Assembly (NCBI RefSeq): GCF_009755265.1
Contig: NZ_WPOO01000029.1
Location: forward strand, 1-26,120
Length of the DNA: 26,120 bases
Reading direction: 5' to 3'
Origin: Adlercreutzia rubneri
GTDB taxonomy: Bacteria; Actinomycetota; Coriobacteriia; Coriobacteriales; Eggerthellaceae
Part shown: positions 6,831 through 13,985 of the stretch, one piece after another
Layout of the letters: the number at the start of each line of letters is the position of its first letter
Numbering within the stretch: the stretch's first letter is position 1
Translations under genes and position numbers: made by a program
The notes under the pieces: model-generated
Seen by the model: the letters and a program-made list of their open reading frames with translations, nothing else
What the model was told of the DNA's origin: nothing
Database searches by the model: none

Positions 6831-7577
6831 GTGTGTCATCGGTTTGAGATGGTGAGCGGGGAAGAGGCCGATGCGGTGCTCGATTGGCTGCGGGCCGTGC
6901 GGCGGGCGCTGGCGAGCGGCACGGGGGCGGCGATGGCGGTGCCCCCAGCGTTCGGGAAGCCGGTGGACGTGCCCTTCGACGCGCTTGATTGCTATCCCGG
7001 CGCGGAAAGCTCGGTTATTGTGATGGATGGCGAGCGGATCGAAGGCGATTGGGTTTCCGACGGCGAGGGAGCCTCCTTCGTCGGTGATCGCGGTGGCGAT
7101 CTGACGAGGGTCGACCTTTTGTGGGGCGTCGATGTTTCCTGGAAGCGCGGGCTCGTGTTCAACGCGCGCATCGAATCGGCGCTGTCGGGATCGGGCCTGT
7201 GGAGTGAGGCGGTCGAGAACGGCCGCTGCATTGTGCCCGTGCGCGCCTTTTACGAGACGCGGAATGTCGATGGCGGAACAGGCGGTCGCAAGCCCCAGTA
7301 TCGGTTCGCGAGTGCGGGCGGTACGGCGCTTCTGCTGGCGGGACTGCGTTTGGGCGACCGCTTCGTGCTGGTCACCTGCGAGCCCGACGCCGTGGTGGGG
7401 CGCGTTCACAGCCGCATGCCCCTCTCGCTGACGGCGCCGGAAGCCTTGGCGTGGCTGGATCGTTCCACCGACGCCCGCGACCTGCTCGCTCGTCACGCGC
7501 CCGTGCCCCTGGAAGCCCAGGAAGAACCCGCTCCCACCCGTCGTCCCTCCGACTCCGACCAAATGTCGCTGTTCTAA
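6831..7577 (+). CDS. SRAP-domain abasic-site processing protein (YedK/HMCES family)
   Basis: This 248-residue protein starts at GTG 6831 (GAAGGGGG just upstream), which puts the essential cysteine at position 2 after Met removal (MCHRF). Other SRAP landmarks are FNARIES (110-116), RCIVPVRAFYE (132-142, Glu142 in the catalytic position) and HSRMP (193-197, catalytic His193). The family forms a covalent thiazolidine link between Cys2 and abasic sites in single-stranded DNA, shielding them during replication. The protein ends with the extension PSDSDQMSLF; a QxSLF-type tail resembles the beta-clamp-binding motif QL(S/D)LF, so it may bind the sliding clamp. Its last codons overlap the end of the convergent TetR gene by 4 nt. 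Confidence 0.92.
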   Translation: MCHRFEMVSGEEADAVLDWLRAVRRALASGTGAAMAVPPAFGKPVDVPFDALDCYPGAESSVIVMDGERIEGDWVSDGEGASFVGDRGGDLTRVDLLWGVDVSWKRGLVFNARIESALSGSGLWSEAVENGRCIVPVRAFYETRNVDGGTGGRKPQYRFASAGGTALLLAGLRLGDRFVLVTCEPDAVVGRVHSRMPLSLTAPEALAWLDRSTDARDLLARHAPVPLEAQEEPAPTRRPSDSDQMSLF

Positions 7578-8170
7578 TCGCTCTCGGGCCGGGGGCTCAT
7601 GAGGTGCTCGACGCTGTGCAACGCCATGGAGCCGAGAATCTGGGCCGCCTCTTCCATGGGAACGACCTTTCCCGCGCGCACCCATTGGCGGTAGCATTCC
7701 AGGGCCATGTTGCGAATAAGCGCGCATATCAGTTCTTCGCTCTCGGACGTGATCCCCTCGCGCCAGAACAGCTCGTCGGCAAAGGCCCGGTAACGGTTCA
7801 TTTGGGTGGCATAGATGCGCTCTCCGAAATCGTAGAAGCTCGGCGAGCACACCAGCTGCTCAATCATGGGAGGCTGGGCGGCCAGATAGCGAAAGAAACG
7901 TCGGGCGTGACCGTCCATATCCCAAGGGTCGTCCGGCGTTTTCTCGTAGTACTCGAAGAACTCGTCCATGATGCCGTTCATGATTTCGTCGTAGAAGGCC
8001 TCGATGGTCTCGTAGTGCAAGTAGAAGGTTTTGCGGTTGATGCCGGCCCGGTCGGTGAGGGCTTTCACGGTGATCTTGTCGAGGGTCGTCTCGGCGATAA
8101 GCTCCTCGAAGGCCGCGCGCAGGGCATTGCGCGTGCGCACGACGCGCAGATCGCTCTTCTTGTCCGCCAT
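7574..8170 (-). CDS. TetR/AcrR-family transcriptional regulator
   Basis: Start ATG at 8168-8170 (MADKKSDL) follows AGGAGG with good spacing and gives 198 residues; an ATG 21 nt upstream (8189-8191) lacks a comparable site. Residues about 10-56 are the TetR helix-turn-helix (TRNALRAAFEELI, ITVKALTDRAGINRKTFYLHY). The C-terminal half is an all-helical ligand-binding/dimerisation domain of unknown specificity. The gene is divergent from the DmsABC-like operon across 273 bp that contain a perfect 20-bp palindrome, so it is the likely local regulator of that operon and of itself. It ends tail-to-tail with the SRAP gene. Confidence 0.9.
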   Translation of the reverse strand: MADKKSDLRVVRTRNALRAAFEELIAETTLDKITVKALTDRAGINRKTFYLHYETIEAFYDEIMNGIMDEFFEYYEKTPDDPWDMDGHARRFFRYLAAQPPMIEQLVCSPSFYDFGERIYATQMNRYRAFADELFWREGITSESEELICALIRNMALECYRQWVRAGKVVPMEEAAQILGSMALHSVEHLMSPRPESD

Positions 8171-8244
8171 CGTCCCTCCTCGTCGTTTCATTGGCTGGTT
8201 AGCATCTTAGCGGTTTTGCGCTTGCTCGGAGGCCTACGTTAATG

Positions 8245-8264
8245 CCCACTTTCCGGAAAGTGGG
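8245..8264. promoter_or_regulatory. Perfect 20-bp palindrome, candidate TetR operator
   Basis: CCCACTTTCCGGAAAGTGGG is a perfect palindrome. After two mismatched bases on each side the symmetry resumes (TTAA on the left, TTAA on the right), giving about 32 bp of dyad structure. It lies 75 bp upstream of the TetR start and 180 bp upstream of the Mo-enzyme start, a typical place and size for a TetR-family operator. Confidence 0.55.
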
Positions 8265-8335
8265 GCTTAAGCCACGGGGTCGGGGGAGTGGGCAGTGCTT
8301 TTCCTGTTGACGCTTCGTAGACTGCACCCAGAAAC

Positions 8336-8365
8336 CGATTCCGACGAGGGGTCGGAACGGAATCG
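8336..8365 (+). promoter_or_regulatory. Nested alternative hairpins in the Mo-enzyme leader
   Basis: CGATTCCG (8336-8343) is the reverse complement of CGGAATCG (8358-8365). The inner pair TTCCGAC (8339-8345) and GTCGGAA (8351-8357) forms a 7-bp stem with a 5-nt loop. The two share bases, so they are mutually exclusive. Position between the palindrome and the start suggests either a second operator or a leader RNA structure. Confidence 0.4.
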
Positions 8366-8443
8366 AGGGCATCGGCTGCAGGCAGGCGACTATGCGGCGC
8401 CGGCCGAGGACGCCGATTGCGCACGAGAGAGCAGGAGGATAGT

Positions 8444-10843
8444 ATGGAGCAGAAACCGAGGGGCGCCATGCTCAGCCGTCGCGGCTTTCTGAAGGCCGCT
8501 GCGGCCACGGGAGCGGCTGGCTCTGCGGGGGCGAGCCTGACGGGCATCGCTGCCAGCGCGGCTCAGGCCGAGCCCGCGGCCAGTGAAACGCTGGGCTTTA
8601 CGTACCACAACGAGCACTGCCTGTGCAACTGCATGCTGCAGTGCACGGTGCGCGACGGACGTTTGGCAATGATCCAGCCGCGCGAGAACGAGGACAAGCG
8701 CTTCCAGAACGTGTGCCTGAAGGGCATCTCCGAAGTGCAGAACATTTACGGCGACGCCCGCATCCAGCGTCCCATGAAGCGTGTGGGCGAGCGCGGGAGC
8801 GGCGAGTTCGAGGCCATCAGCTGGGACGAGGCCTTCCAAATGATTGCCGAGAACTTCAAGGCCATTCAGGACAAGTATGGCAAGGAGGCGCTGTGGATCC
8901 AGTTCTCCACGGAGGCCTCCCAGCGCTTCCCACCACTTTTGGCCAGCGTGCTCGGCGCTCAGGCCGGTGGCTTGAACGGTTACGACATGGGTCAGGGCAA
9001 TGGCCAGATCATGGCGTTCTCGCCCTGGATCGGCATGTTCGCGCAGAATACTATGTGGGAGTGGCCCGAGGCCAACGTGGTCATTTTAGCCAACACCAAT
9101 CTGGTGGAAACGAGTCTCACCTGGTCGCGCGGCATGCTTGACGCCCAGGAAGCGGGCACGAAGTTCATCTGCCTCGACCCGCGCTTCAGCCCCACGGCGG
9201 GCAAGGCCGATCAGTGGGTGAACCTGCGTGCCGGCACCGACCCGGCGTTCTTCCTTGGCATGACGAAGTACATCCTGGACGAGGAGTTGTTCGATCGCGA
9301 GCATGTGCTGGCCCACACCGCGCTGCCGTTTTTGATCGACGCCGAAACGGGCGCCTGTTTAGCCGACGTGGTGACGGGCACCGATCCGGAAACCGGCGAG
9401 CCGGTGGAGCTGAAGACCTTTTATATGTGGGACGAAGCGACGAACGCGGCAGTGCCCCATACCGCCGAGGGTGCGGTCCCGGCGCTGGAAGGCGAGTTCA
9501 CCGTAAACGGCAAGCGCTACGTGACCCAGTTCACGCGCCTTCGCAAGGACATGGAGCCCTATACCCTGGAATGGACCGCTGAGACCTGCGACATTCCCGC
9601 CGAGATGGTGGCCGATGTGGCCGAGCAGTATGCGGCCGGCCCTTCCATTATCGACAACGGCGTGGGCGGCATCGACAAGTTCGGCAACAACGACGTGGCC
9701 GGCCACTGCTACGCGCTCATCGCGTCGCTGACGGGCAACTACGGCAAGCGCGGCACTGGTTGCGGCATCTACGGCTACCACGTGACTCCCTACGAGGCGG
9801 CGCTTGGCGCATGGCCGCTGCCCGAGGGCATGGCGCCGGCGCCGAGCCCCCAGGGCTTCTACGACGTGGTGAAGGGCGACGCTATCCACGGCGCGATGTT
9901 CTTCGGCGATATCCCCACCCAGAAGGCCGCGAACTGGAACAAGACGCTGGAGTGGCTCGACTCGCTGGACTTTGTGTGCCTGGCCGATATCTACCACAGC
10001 TCGGTGACCGACTTCGTCGACCTGGTTCTGCCCGTGTGCAGCAAGTTCGAATGCGCCGATTCCGTGGGCGGCATCAAGTGTGCCAATGCCCACATCTTGG
10101 CCAATTTGAAGGTGCTCGATCCGCTGTTCGAAAGCAAGTCGGACTTCTACATCGAGAAGGGCATCGCCGAGGCCATGGGGCTGGGCGACCTGTTCCCGGC
10201 CGATGGCGAGGAGTACGCCCGGGCGCTTCTGACCACCGATGATCCGCAGATGGCTGGCTTCACCTTGGAGAAACTGCAGGAAGCCGGCGGCGCGCTGCGC
10301 CTCATCGGCTCGGAGGATCTCATCGCCCCGGAGGTGGGCTTCACCTACGGCACGGCTTCGGGTCGCCAGGAGCCCTATTACGAGGCGCTGCTGGAGTTCG
10401 GCCAGGCCTTCCCCGCTTGGGAGGCGCCTTGCGAGGCCTATCCGGAGAACCCGCTGCGCGAGAAGTACCCGCTGCAGTTCAACCAGGCGCGCTCTCGCTT
10501 CCGCGTGCACTCGGCCTACTCGGGCGCGAAGTGGATTCAGGAAGTGGCCGAGCCCCATATCGAGCTGAACCCGGCCGACGCCGCCACCCGCGGGTTGGAG
10601 GACGGCGATGCGGTAGAGGTCTTCAACGACCGCGGCTCTTTCCGCACGGTGTTGCGCGTGAACGAGGCCGTGCGGCCGGAGAGCGCCTTTATGGTGGAGA
10701 GCACCTACCGCCAGTACCTGGACGGCACTATCATGCAGAGCGTTTCCAACGACACGTTGAATCCGCGCGGCTATGCCCTGCCGTTCGGTCCCATGATCCC
10801 CTACAACGACACGCTCATCGAGATCAAGGAGGTTGGTGAATAG
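8444..10843 (+). CDS. Tat-exported DMSO-reductase-family molybdoenzyme, catalytic subunit
   Basis: The 799-residue subunit opens with a twin-arginine signal (SRRGFLKAAAATG, residues 11-23). An N-terminal [4Fe-4S] site follows with DmsA-type spacing, C59-x3-C63-x3-C67 and C91, plus an additional Cys61. RIQRPMKRVG (106-115) and ISWDEAF (125-131) are standard early landmarks of the molybdo-bisPGD family. The C-terminal molybdopterin-guanine-dinucleotide domain spans about 680-799 (PHIELNPADAATRGLEDGDAVEVFNDRGSF). Where DmsA has its Mo-ligating serine I see NGYDMGQGNGQ (178-188), with neither Ser nor Cys, so the ligand and substrate are uncertain. Start ATG 8444 follows GCAGGAGG. The gene is 2 nt from the FeS subunit gene and an NrfD anchor follows. 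The likely role is a quinol-dependent terminal reductase; no dedicated chaperone gene is seen in the window. Confidence 0.9.
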   Translation: MEQKPRGAMLSRRGFLKAAAATGAAGSAGASLTGIAASAAQAEPAASETLGFTYHNEHCLCNCMLQCTVRDGRLAMIQPRENEDKRFQNVCLKGISEVQNIYGDARIQRPMKRVGERGSGEFEAISWDEAFQMIAENFKAIQDKYGKEALWIQFSTEASQRFPPLLASVLGAQAGGLNGYDMGQGNGQIMAFSPWIGMFAQNTMWEWPEANVVILANTNLVETSLTWSRGMLDAQEAGTKFICLDPRFSPTAGKADQWVNLRAGTDPAFFLGMTKYILDEELFDREHVLAHTALPFLIDAETGACLADVVTGTDPETGEPVELKTFYMWDEATNAAVPHTAEGAVPALEGEFTVNGKRYVTQFTRLRKDMEPYTLEWTAETCDIPAEMVADVAEQYAAGPSIIDNGVGGIDKFGNNDVAGHCYALIASLTGNYGKRGTGCGIYGYHVTPYEAALGAWPLPEGMAPAPSPQGFYDVVKGDAIHGAMFFGDIPTQKAANWNKTLEWLDSLDFVCLADIYHSSVTDFVDLVLPVCSKFECADSVGGIKCANAHILANLKVLDPLFESKSDFYIEKGIAEAMGLGDLFPADGEEYARALLTTDDPQMAGFTLEKLQEAGGALRLIGSEDLIAPEVGFTYGTASGRQEPYYEALLEFGQAFPAWEAPCEAYPENPLREKYPLQFNQARSRFRVHSAYSGAKWIQEVAEPHIELNPADAATRGLEDGDAVEVFNDRGSFRTVLRVNEAVRPESAFMVESTYRQYLDGTIMQSVSNDTLNPRGYALPFGPMIPYNDTLIEIKEVGE

Positions 10844-10845
10844 CC

Positions 10846-11463
10846 ATGACGAAGCTCGCTATTGGCATTGATTTGCATCGCTGCATCGGCTGCAACACCT
10901 GCGCGCTGGCCTGCAAGATGCAGAACAACGTGCCCGATGGCATGCTGTGGAACCGCGTGCTCACCGAGGGGTGCGACCGCTTCGATAGCGCTGAGGGAGT
11001 CTATCCGCACCTCACGCGCACCTATCTGCCGCTGGCGTGCCAGCATTGCGAGAACCCGGCGTGCGAGCGTGTGTGCCCCACGGGCGCCACTTATAAAGAC
11101 GACAAGGGCCGCGTGGAAATCGACTACGACAAGTGCATCGGCTGCCGCATGTGCATGGCCGCCTGCCCCTACAACGCCCGCACGTTCAACTGGAACGATC
11201 CGGTGCGCGCCACCGGTGCCTCCTACGGAGATGCCCGCGTGCCCGAGCGCGCCCGCGGCGTGATGGAGAAGTGTACCTTGTGCAAGGAGCGTACCGACGA
11301 GGGTGACGAGCCTATGTGCGTGCGCTGCTGCCCGGCCGATGCCCGCATCTTCGGCGACCTGGACGACCCGGATTCCGCCGTGTCGCGCTTGCGCCGTGAT
11401 CAGGGCGCTGAGGTGTTGTTGGAAGATAAGGGCACGCGCCCGCAGGTCTTTTACGTTCGCTAG
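10846..11463 (+). CDS. DmsB-like four-cluster ferredoxin subunit
   Basis: This 205-residue protein has four cysteine groups for [4Fe-4S] clusters: CIGCNTCALAC (residues 13-23), CQHCENPACERVC, CIGCRMCMAAC and a last group CTLC with CVRCC. This is the DmsB/NrfC/PhsB pattern. The protein has no signal peptide and should be exported as a hitchhiker with the Tat-signal catalytic subunit. It carries electrons from the NrfD membrane anchor to the Mo subunit. It lies between these two genes with gaps of 2 and 9 nt; the Shine-Dalgarno (AAGGAGG) lies inside the end of the previous gene. The third group, KCIGCRMCMAACPYNAR, is fully conserved, so all clusters appear intact. Confidence 0.95.
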   Translation: MTKLAIGIDLHRCIGCNTCALACKMQNNVPDGMLWNRVLTEGCDRFDSAEGVYPHLTRTYLPLACQHCENPACERVCPTGATYKDDKGRVEIDYDKCIGCRMCMAACPYNARTFNWNDPVRATGASYGDARVPERARGVMEKCTLCKERTDEGDEPMCVRCCPADARIFGDLDDPDSAVSRLRRDQGAEVLLEDKGTRPQVFYVR

Positions 11464-11472
11464 GAGGGTGCT

Positions 11473-12633
11473 ATGACTTCTGTGATGAAAAACCCGCTCG
11501 TGGTGGGTTCGGGCGCCATCGCCCTTGTGGGTATCGGCGTGTACGTGTACCAGCTTCTGTTCGGCCTCGGCATCACCGGCATGAACAACTCCACCAGCTG
11601 GGGGCTGTACCTCACCTGCTTCATGTTCTTCGTGGGCCTGTTCGCCGGCGGCCTCATCGTGGCCTCGTCGGCCTCTATCTTCGGCATTAAGAAGTACAAG
11701 GCCGTGGCGCTGCCCGCTGTCATCCTGTCGCTCGTGTGCATCTGCTGCGCCGGCATCTGCGTGCTGGTGGACCTCGGCGGCATCCAGCGCATCTGGCGCA
11801 TGTTCACGGGGCTGAACTTCCTGTCGCCTCTGGCCTGGGACATGATCGTCATCACCTGCTACCTGGTCATCAATCTGGTGTACCTGTATTTCATGTGCTC
11901 GCGCAAGGCCGATCCGGCGAAGGTGGCCGTGGTGTCGCGCTTCGCTCTGCCGGTGGCCATCCTCGTGCACTCCGTGACGGCGTGGATCTTCGGCTTGGAA
12001 GTGGCCCGCGAGGCGTGGCACACCGCCATCTTGGCGCCGATCTTCGTGGCCTCCGCACTCGATTCCGGCCTGGCGCTTCTGGTGCTGGCCCTGCTCGGCC
12101 TGCGTGCTCGTGGCGTGTTCGAGACGACCGACGAGCTCCTCACGAGCTTGGCCGGGCTCTTGTGCACCTGCATCGCCGTGGATGCCTACTTCATCGGCTG
12201 CGAGATCCTGACGACGGCCTACAACGGCACCGAGGGCGGCATGGCCGTGATCAACACCCTGCTGTTCGGCGGCACGGCCCCGTTCTTCTGGTTCGAGGTG
12301 ATCTGCGGCTTGATCATTCCCTTCTGCCTGCTGGTGTTCGCGAAGAACCGCCGCAACATGAAGGTGGTCGGTGTGGCTTCCGCGCTGGTGGTGGCCGGCG
12401 TGTTCTGCAAGCGCTGCTGGCTCATGTTCACCGGCTTCGCCGTGCCCAACATCGTGGGCGGCAACGGCATCACCTTGGGCACCACGGCCGCGCAAGCGGG
12501 CGGCGCTGCCGACATGTGGACGCTGATGGGCGTCTACGCGCCGTCGGTTCCCGAGATCGTGCTCACCGTGGGCATCTTCGCTTTGGGCATCTGCGCCTTC
12601 ACCGTGCTCTGCCAGAAGCTGCTGAAGAAGTAG
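11473..12633 (+). CDS. NrfD/PsrC-family membrane anchor subunit
   Basis: This 386-residue, strongly hydrophobic protein has about nine or ten predicted membrane helices. NrfD/PsrC-type features include the early NNSTSWGLYLTCFMFFVGLFAGG segment and the EVAREAWHTAIL loop. The family binds menaquinol and passes electrons to the ferredoxin-like subunit on the outer face, without haem. It is the last gene of the operon, 9 nt after the FeS gene with a TAGGAGGG Shine-Dalgarno. A perfect 18-bp terminator hairpin follows 55 nt later. Together the three genes make a complete DmsABC-type complex. Confidence 0.92.
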   Translation: MTSVMKNPLVVGSGAIALVGIGVYVYQLLFGLGITGMNNSTSWGLYLTCFMFFVGLFAGGLIVASSASIFGIKKYKAVALPAVILSLVCICCAGICVLVDLGGIQRIWRMFTGLNFLSPLAWDMIVITCYLVINLVYLYFMCSRKADPAKVAVVSRFALPVAILVHSVTAWIFGLEVAREAWHTAILAPIFVASALDSGLALLVLALLGLRARGVFETTDELLTSLAGLLCTCIAVDAYFIGCEILTTAYNGTEGGMAVINTLLFGGTAPFFWFEVICGLIIPFCLLVFAKNRRNMKVVGVASALVVAGVFCKRCWLMFTGFAVPNIVGGNGITLGTTAAQAGGAADMWTLMGVYAPSVPEIVLTVGIFALGICAFTVLCQKLLKK

Positions 12634-12688
12634 CGCTGCGCCGAAGTAGCGCTGAGCTGTGGCGCAAGAGGAGCGCTGGGGAATTTTA

Positions 12689-12743
12689 AGCCCCGAATCG
12701 ACGGTTTTTACGGAAGAACCGTCGATTCGGGGCTATCTTTTTG
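12689..12743 (+). terminator. Terminator of the DmsABC-like operon
   Basis: AGCCCCGAATCGACGGTT (12689-12706) pairs perfectly with AACCGTCGATTCGGGGCT (12717-12734), loop TTTACGGAAG, followed by ATCTTTTT. It is an unusually long perfect stem. A diverged inverted copy lies at 12772-12817. Confidence 0.85.
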
Positions 12744-12771
12744 CCCGTTTGCGAGAAGATGGGCCTTTTTT

Positions 12772-12817
12772 AGCCTCAAAATCACGGTCGTTCCGTAAAA
12801 ACCGTTGATTTGCGGCT
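12772..12817 (-). repeat. Diverged inverted copy of the upstream terminator hairpin
   Basis: Read on the minus strand this 46-bp segment matches the 46 bp at 12689-12734, sharing the central ACGGTTTTTACGGAA exactly and the outer AGCC/GGCT. Its arms have decayed so that the stem is imperfect. Two inverted copies of a palindrome 37 bp apart resemble a REP-type pair. As RNA it could still act as a weak terminator. Confidence 0.6.
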
Positions 12818-12837
12818 ACAAAATCTTCTGAAAGCCC

Positions 12838-12868
12838 TTGACCCTTACGGAACGTGAGGGTTTATGCT
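12838..12868 (+). promoter_or_regulatory. MerR-type promoter with 19-bp spacer and dyad operator
   Basis: The -35 is TTGACC (12838-12843) and the -10 is TATGCT (12863-12868), separated by 19 bp, the abnormally long spacer typical of MerR-regulated promoters. The spacer holds the dyad ACCCTTACG-GAA-CGTGAGGGT (12841-12861), the usual MerR-family operator position. It reads into the MerR/TipA-like gene, so autoactivation is expected. Because the -10 contains the ATG at 12864, that ATG cannot be the start used from this promoter. Confidence 0.85.
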
Positions 12869-12911
12869 GGTCTTGGCAAGGCGAGATGAGCGATCTCGCG
12901 AAGAAGCGGAA

Positions 12912-13046
12912 GCGAAGGCGCTGGGAGCAAAAACGCTGGGAGCGAAGGCGCCGAAAGCGAAGGCGCCGGAAACGAAGGCGCCGGAAACGAAGGCGCCGAA
13001 AGCGAAGGCGCTGGAAACGGAAGCGCTGGAAGCGAAGGAAGACGAA
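12912..13046 (+). repeat. 15-bp minisatellite upstream of the MerR/TipA-like gene
   Basis: Nine tandem 15-bp units of the type GCGAAGGCGCCGGAA fill 12912-13046, with one to a few differences per unit; a less regular unit may precede them. The period is a multiple of three, so all frames stay open. In the regulator's frame it would encode K-A-P-E-T / K-A-P-K-A repeats. It lies between the promoter and the probable start, so it is most simply a repeated 5' leader. Confidence 0.85.
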
Positions 13047-13073
13047 AGGGAGGCGGAGGTGGGAGCGGCCAAA

Positions 13074-13883
13074 ATGCCACGTGTGCAAAAGAAGCGAAGG
13101 ACGCAAGCGGAAGGGACCTCATATACCGTGGGTTCGCTGGCGAAGCTGGCCGGCGTGACCGTGCGGGCGCTGCACCATTACGAGGACGAGGGGCTGCTGC
13201 ATCCCGAGCGCACGGCCAGCGGCTATCGCCGTTACGGTGCGGCGGATGTGGAGCGGCTGCAGCAGATTCTGCTGCTGCGGTCCTGTGGGCTCTCTCTCGG
13301 CGCCATTCGCGACGCCTTCGCTGATGACCGTTTCGACTTCCGTGCGGTGCTCACCGACCACCTTGCCACGTTGCGCGCGCGGCAAAAAGAATTGGAAACT
13401 CTGATGGGAACGGTGGAGAAGACCATCGCGTCCCTGGAAGGAAGATGCACTATGACCGATAAGGAACGATTCGAAGGCATGAAGGCCCGGGCCATTGCCG
13501 AGAACGAAGAGCACTACGGCGCCGAGGTACGCCGACGTCACGGAGATGCGGCCATGGACGCGGCCAACGAGCGCATGGCCGGCATGTCCCAGGAGGAATG
13601 GAACGATGCCAAGGCGTTGGAAGCTGCTATCCTCGACCAGCTGGCTGCAGCGAAGGAGACGGGCGACCCGACGGGAGAGGCGGCTCGGAAGTTGTGCGCC
13701 ATGCACGCTCGCTGGCTGCAAATGCACTGGGGCGAGGGGACCTATTCTCCAGCGGCCCATGCCGCCCTGGCCGAGGGCTACGTGGCCGATCCGCGTTTCA
13801 CGGCCTACTACGACGGCTCGGCAGGCGAAGGTGCGACGGCCTTCCTGCGCGACGCACTTGCGGCTTGGTGCGCCGAGCAATAA
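13074..13883 (+). CDS. MerR-family regulator with TipAS-like drug-binding domain
   Basis: I place the start at ATG 13074 (MPRVQKKR), giving 269 residues, close to the usual TipA length of about 250. Upstream in-frame codons fall in the repeat array or the promoter; the Shine-Dalgarno GGAGGT is rather far (13 nt). Residues about 16-85 are the MerR winged helix (YTVGSLAKLAGVTVRALHHYEDEGLLHP, SGYRRYGAADVERL). A dimerising helix follows (HLATLRARQKELETLMGTVEKTI). Residues about 130-269 are a TipAS-type antibiotic-recognition domain (AMHARWLQMHWG, DPRFTAYYDG). TipA proteins activate their own promoter on binding thiopeptides or other amphipathic drugs; the MerR-type promoter upstream fits this. 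No target transporter is adjacent. An internal start is predicted at 13452. Confidence 0.9.
   Translation: MPRVQKKRRTQAEGTSYTVGSLAKLAGVTVRALHHYEDEGLLHPERTASGYRRYGAADVERLQQILLLRSCGLSLGAIRDAFADDRFDFRAVLTDHLATLRARQKELETLMGTVEKTIASLEGRCTMTDKERFEGMKARAIAENEEHYGAEVRRRHGDAAMDAANERMAGMSQEEWNDAKALEAAILDQLAAAKETGDPTGEAARKLCAMHARWLQMHWGEGTYSPAAHAALAEGYVADPRFTAYYDGSAGEGATAFLRDALAAWCAEQ
13452..13883 (+). CDS. Predicted internal-start short isoform (TipAS-like)
   Basis: ATG 13452 (MTDKERFEGM) follows GGAAGGAAG at 13437-13445 with 6-nt spacing, a better ribosome site than that of the full-length protein. The product of 143 residues is exactly the drug-binding domain without the helix-turn-helix. In Streptomyces lividans, tipA is known to make such a short form (TipAS) from an internal start, where it sequesters the drug. 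That this happens here is inference. Confidence 0.55.
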   Translation: MTDKERFEGMKARAIAENEEHYGAEVRRRHGDAAMDAANERMAGMSQEEWNDAKALEAAILDQLAAAKETGDPTGEAARKLCAMHARWLQMHWGEGTYSPAAHAALAEGYVADPRFTAYYDGSAGEGATAFLRDALAAWCAEQ

Positions 13884-13949
13884 CCTTTTGAGCGATGCGC
13901 GGTTTGCCTGGGGTTCCCTGGTGAGCTTGCCGCAAGGTACGATGGCGTC

Positions 13950-13983
13950 GGTCCCGGGTAGCCATGTGCGCCCGGGGCCTTTC
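13950..13983 (+). terminator. Probable terminator of the MerR/TipA-like gene
   Basis: GGTCCCGGG (13950-13958) pairs with CCCGGGGCC (13971-13979, one G-T pair), followed by TTTC. It lies between two converging genes; the short T tract makes it only moderately convincing. Confidence 0.45.
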
Positions 13984-13985
13984 AG

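Noticed and set aside
6771..7850. 359-residue frame opposite the SRAP gene
   Set aside because: Shadow frame with no recognisable domain; the SRAP catalytic residues on the + strand are complete.
7451..8242. 263-residue + frame over the TetR gene
   Set aside because: Antisense shadow; TetR helix-turn-helix with a good Shine-Dalgarno is on the other strand.
10801..12495. 564-residue frame opposite the FeS and NrfD genes
   Set aside because: His/Ala/Arg-rich composition is the usual shadow of GC-rich coding DNA; the + strand genes are unambiguous.
12864..13073. N-terminal extension of the MerR/TipA-like protein from ATG 12864
   Set aside because: That ATG lies inside the -10 element of the predicted promoter, so it would not be on the transcript; the extension is only the translated repeat.
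12886..13158. Arg/Lys-rich open frame (MSDLAKKRKRRRW...) running through the minisatellite
   Set aside because: It is a frame-shifted reading of the 15-bp repeat, has no good Shine-Dalgarno and runs into the MerR domain out of frame. Kept only as a remark in the minisatellite finding.
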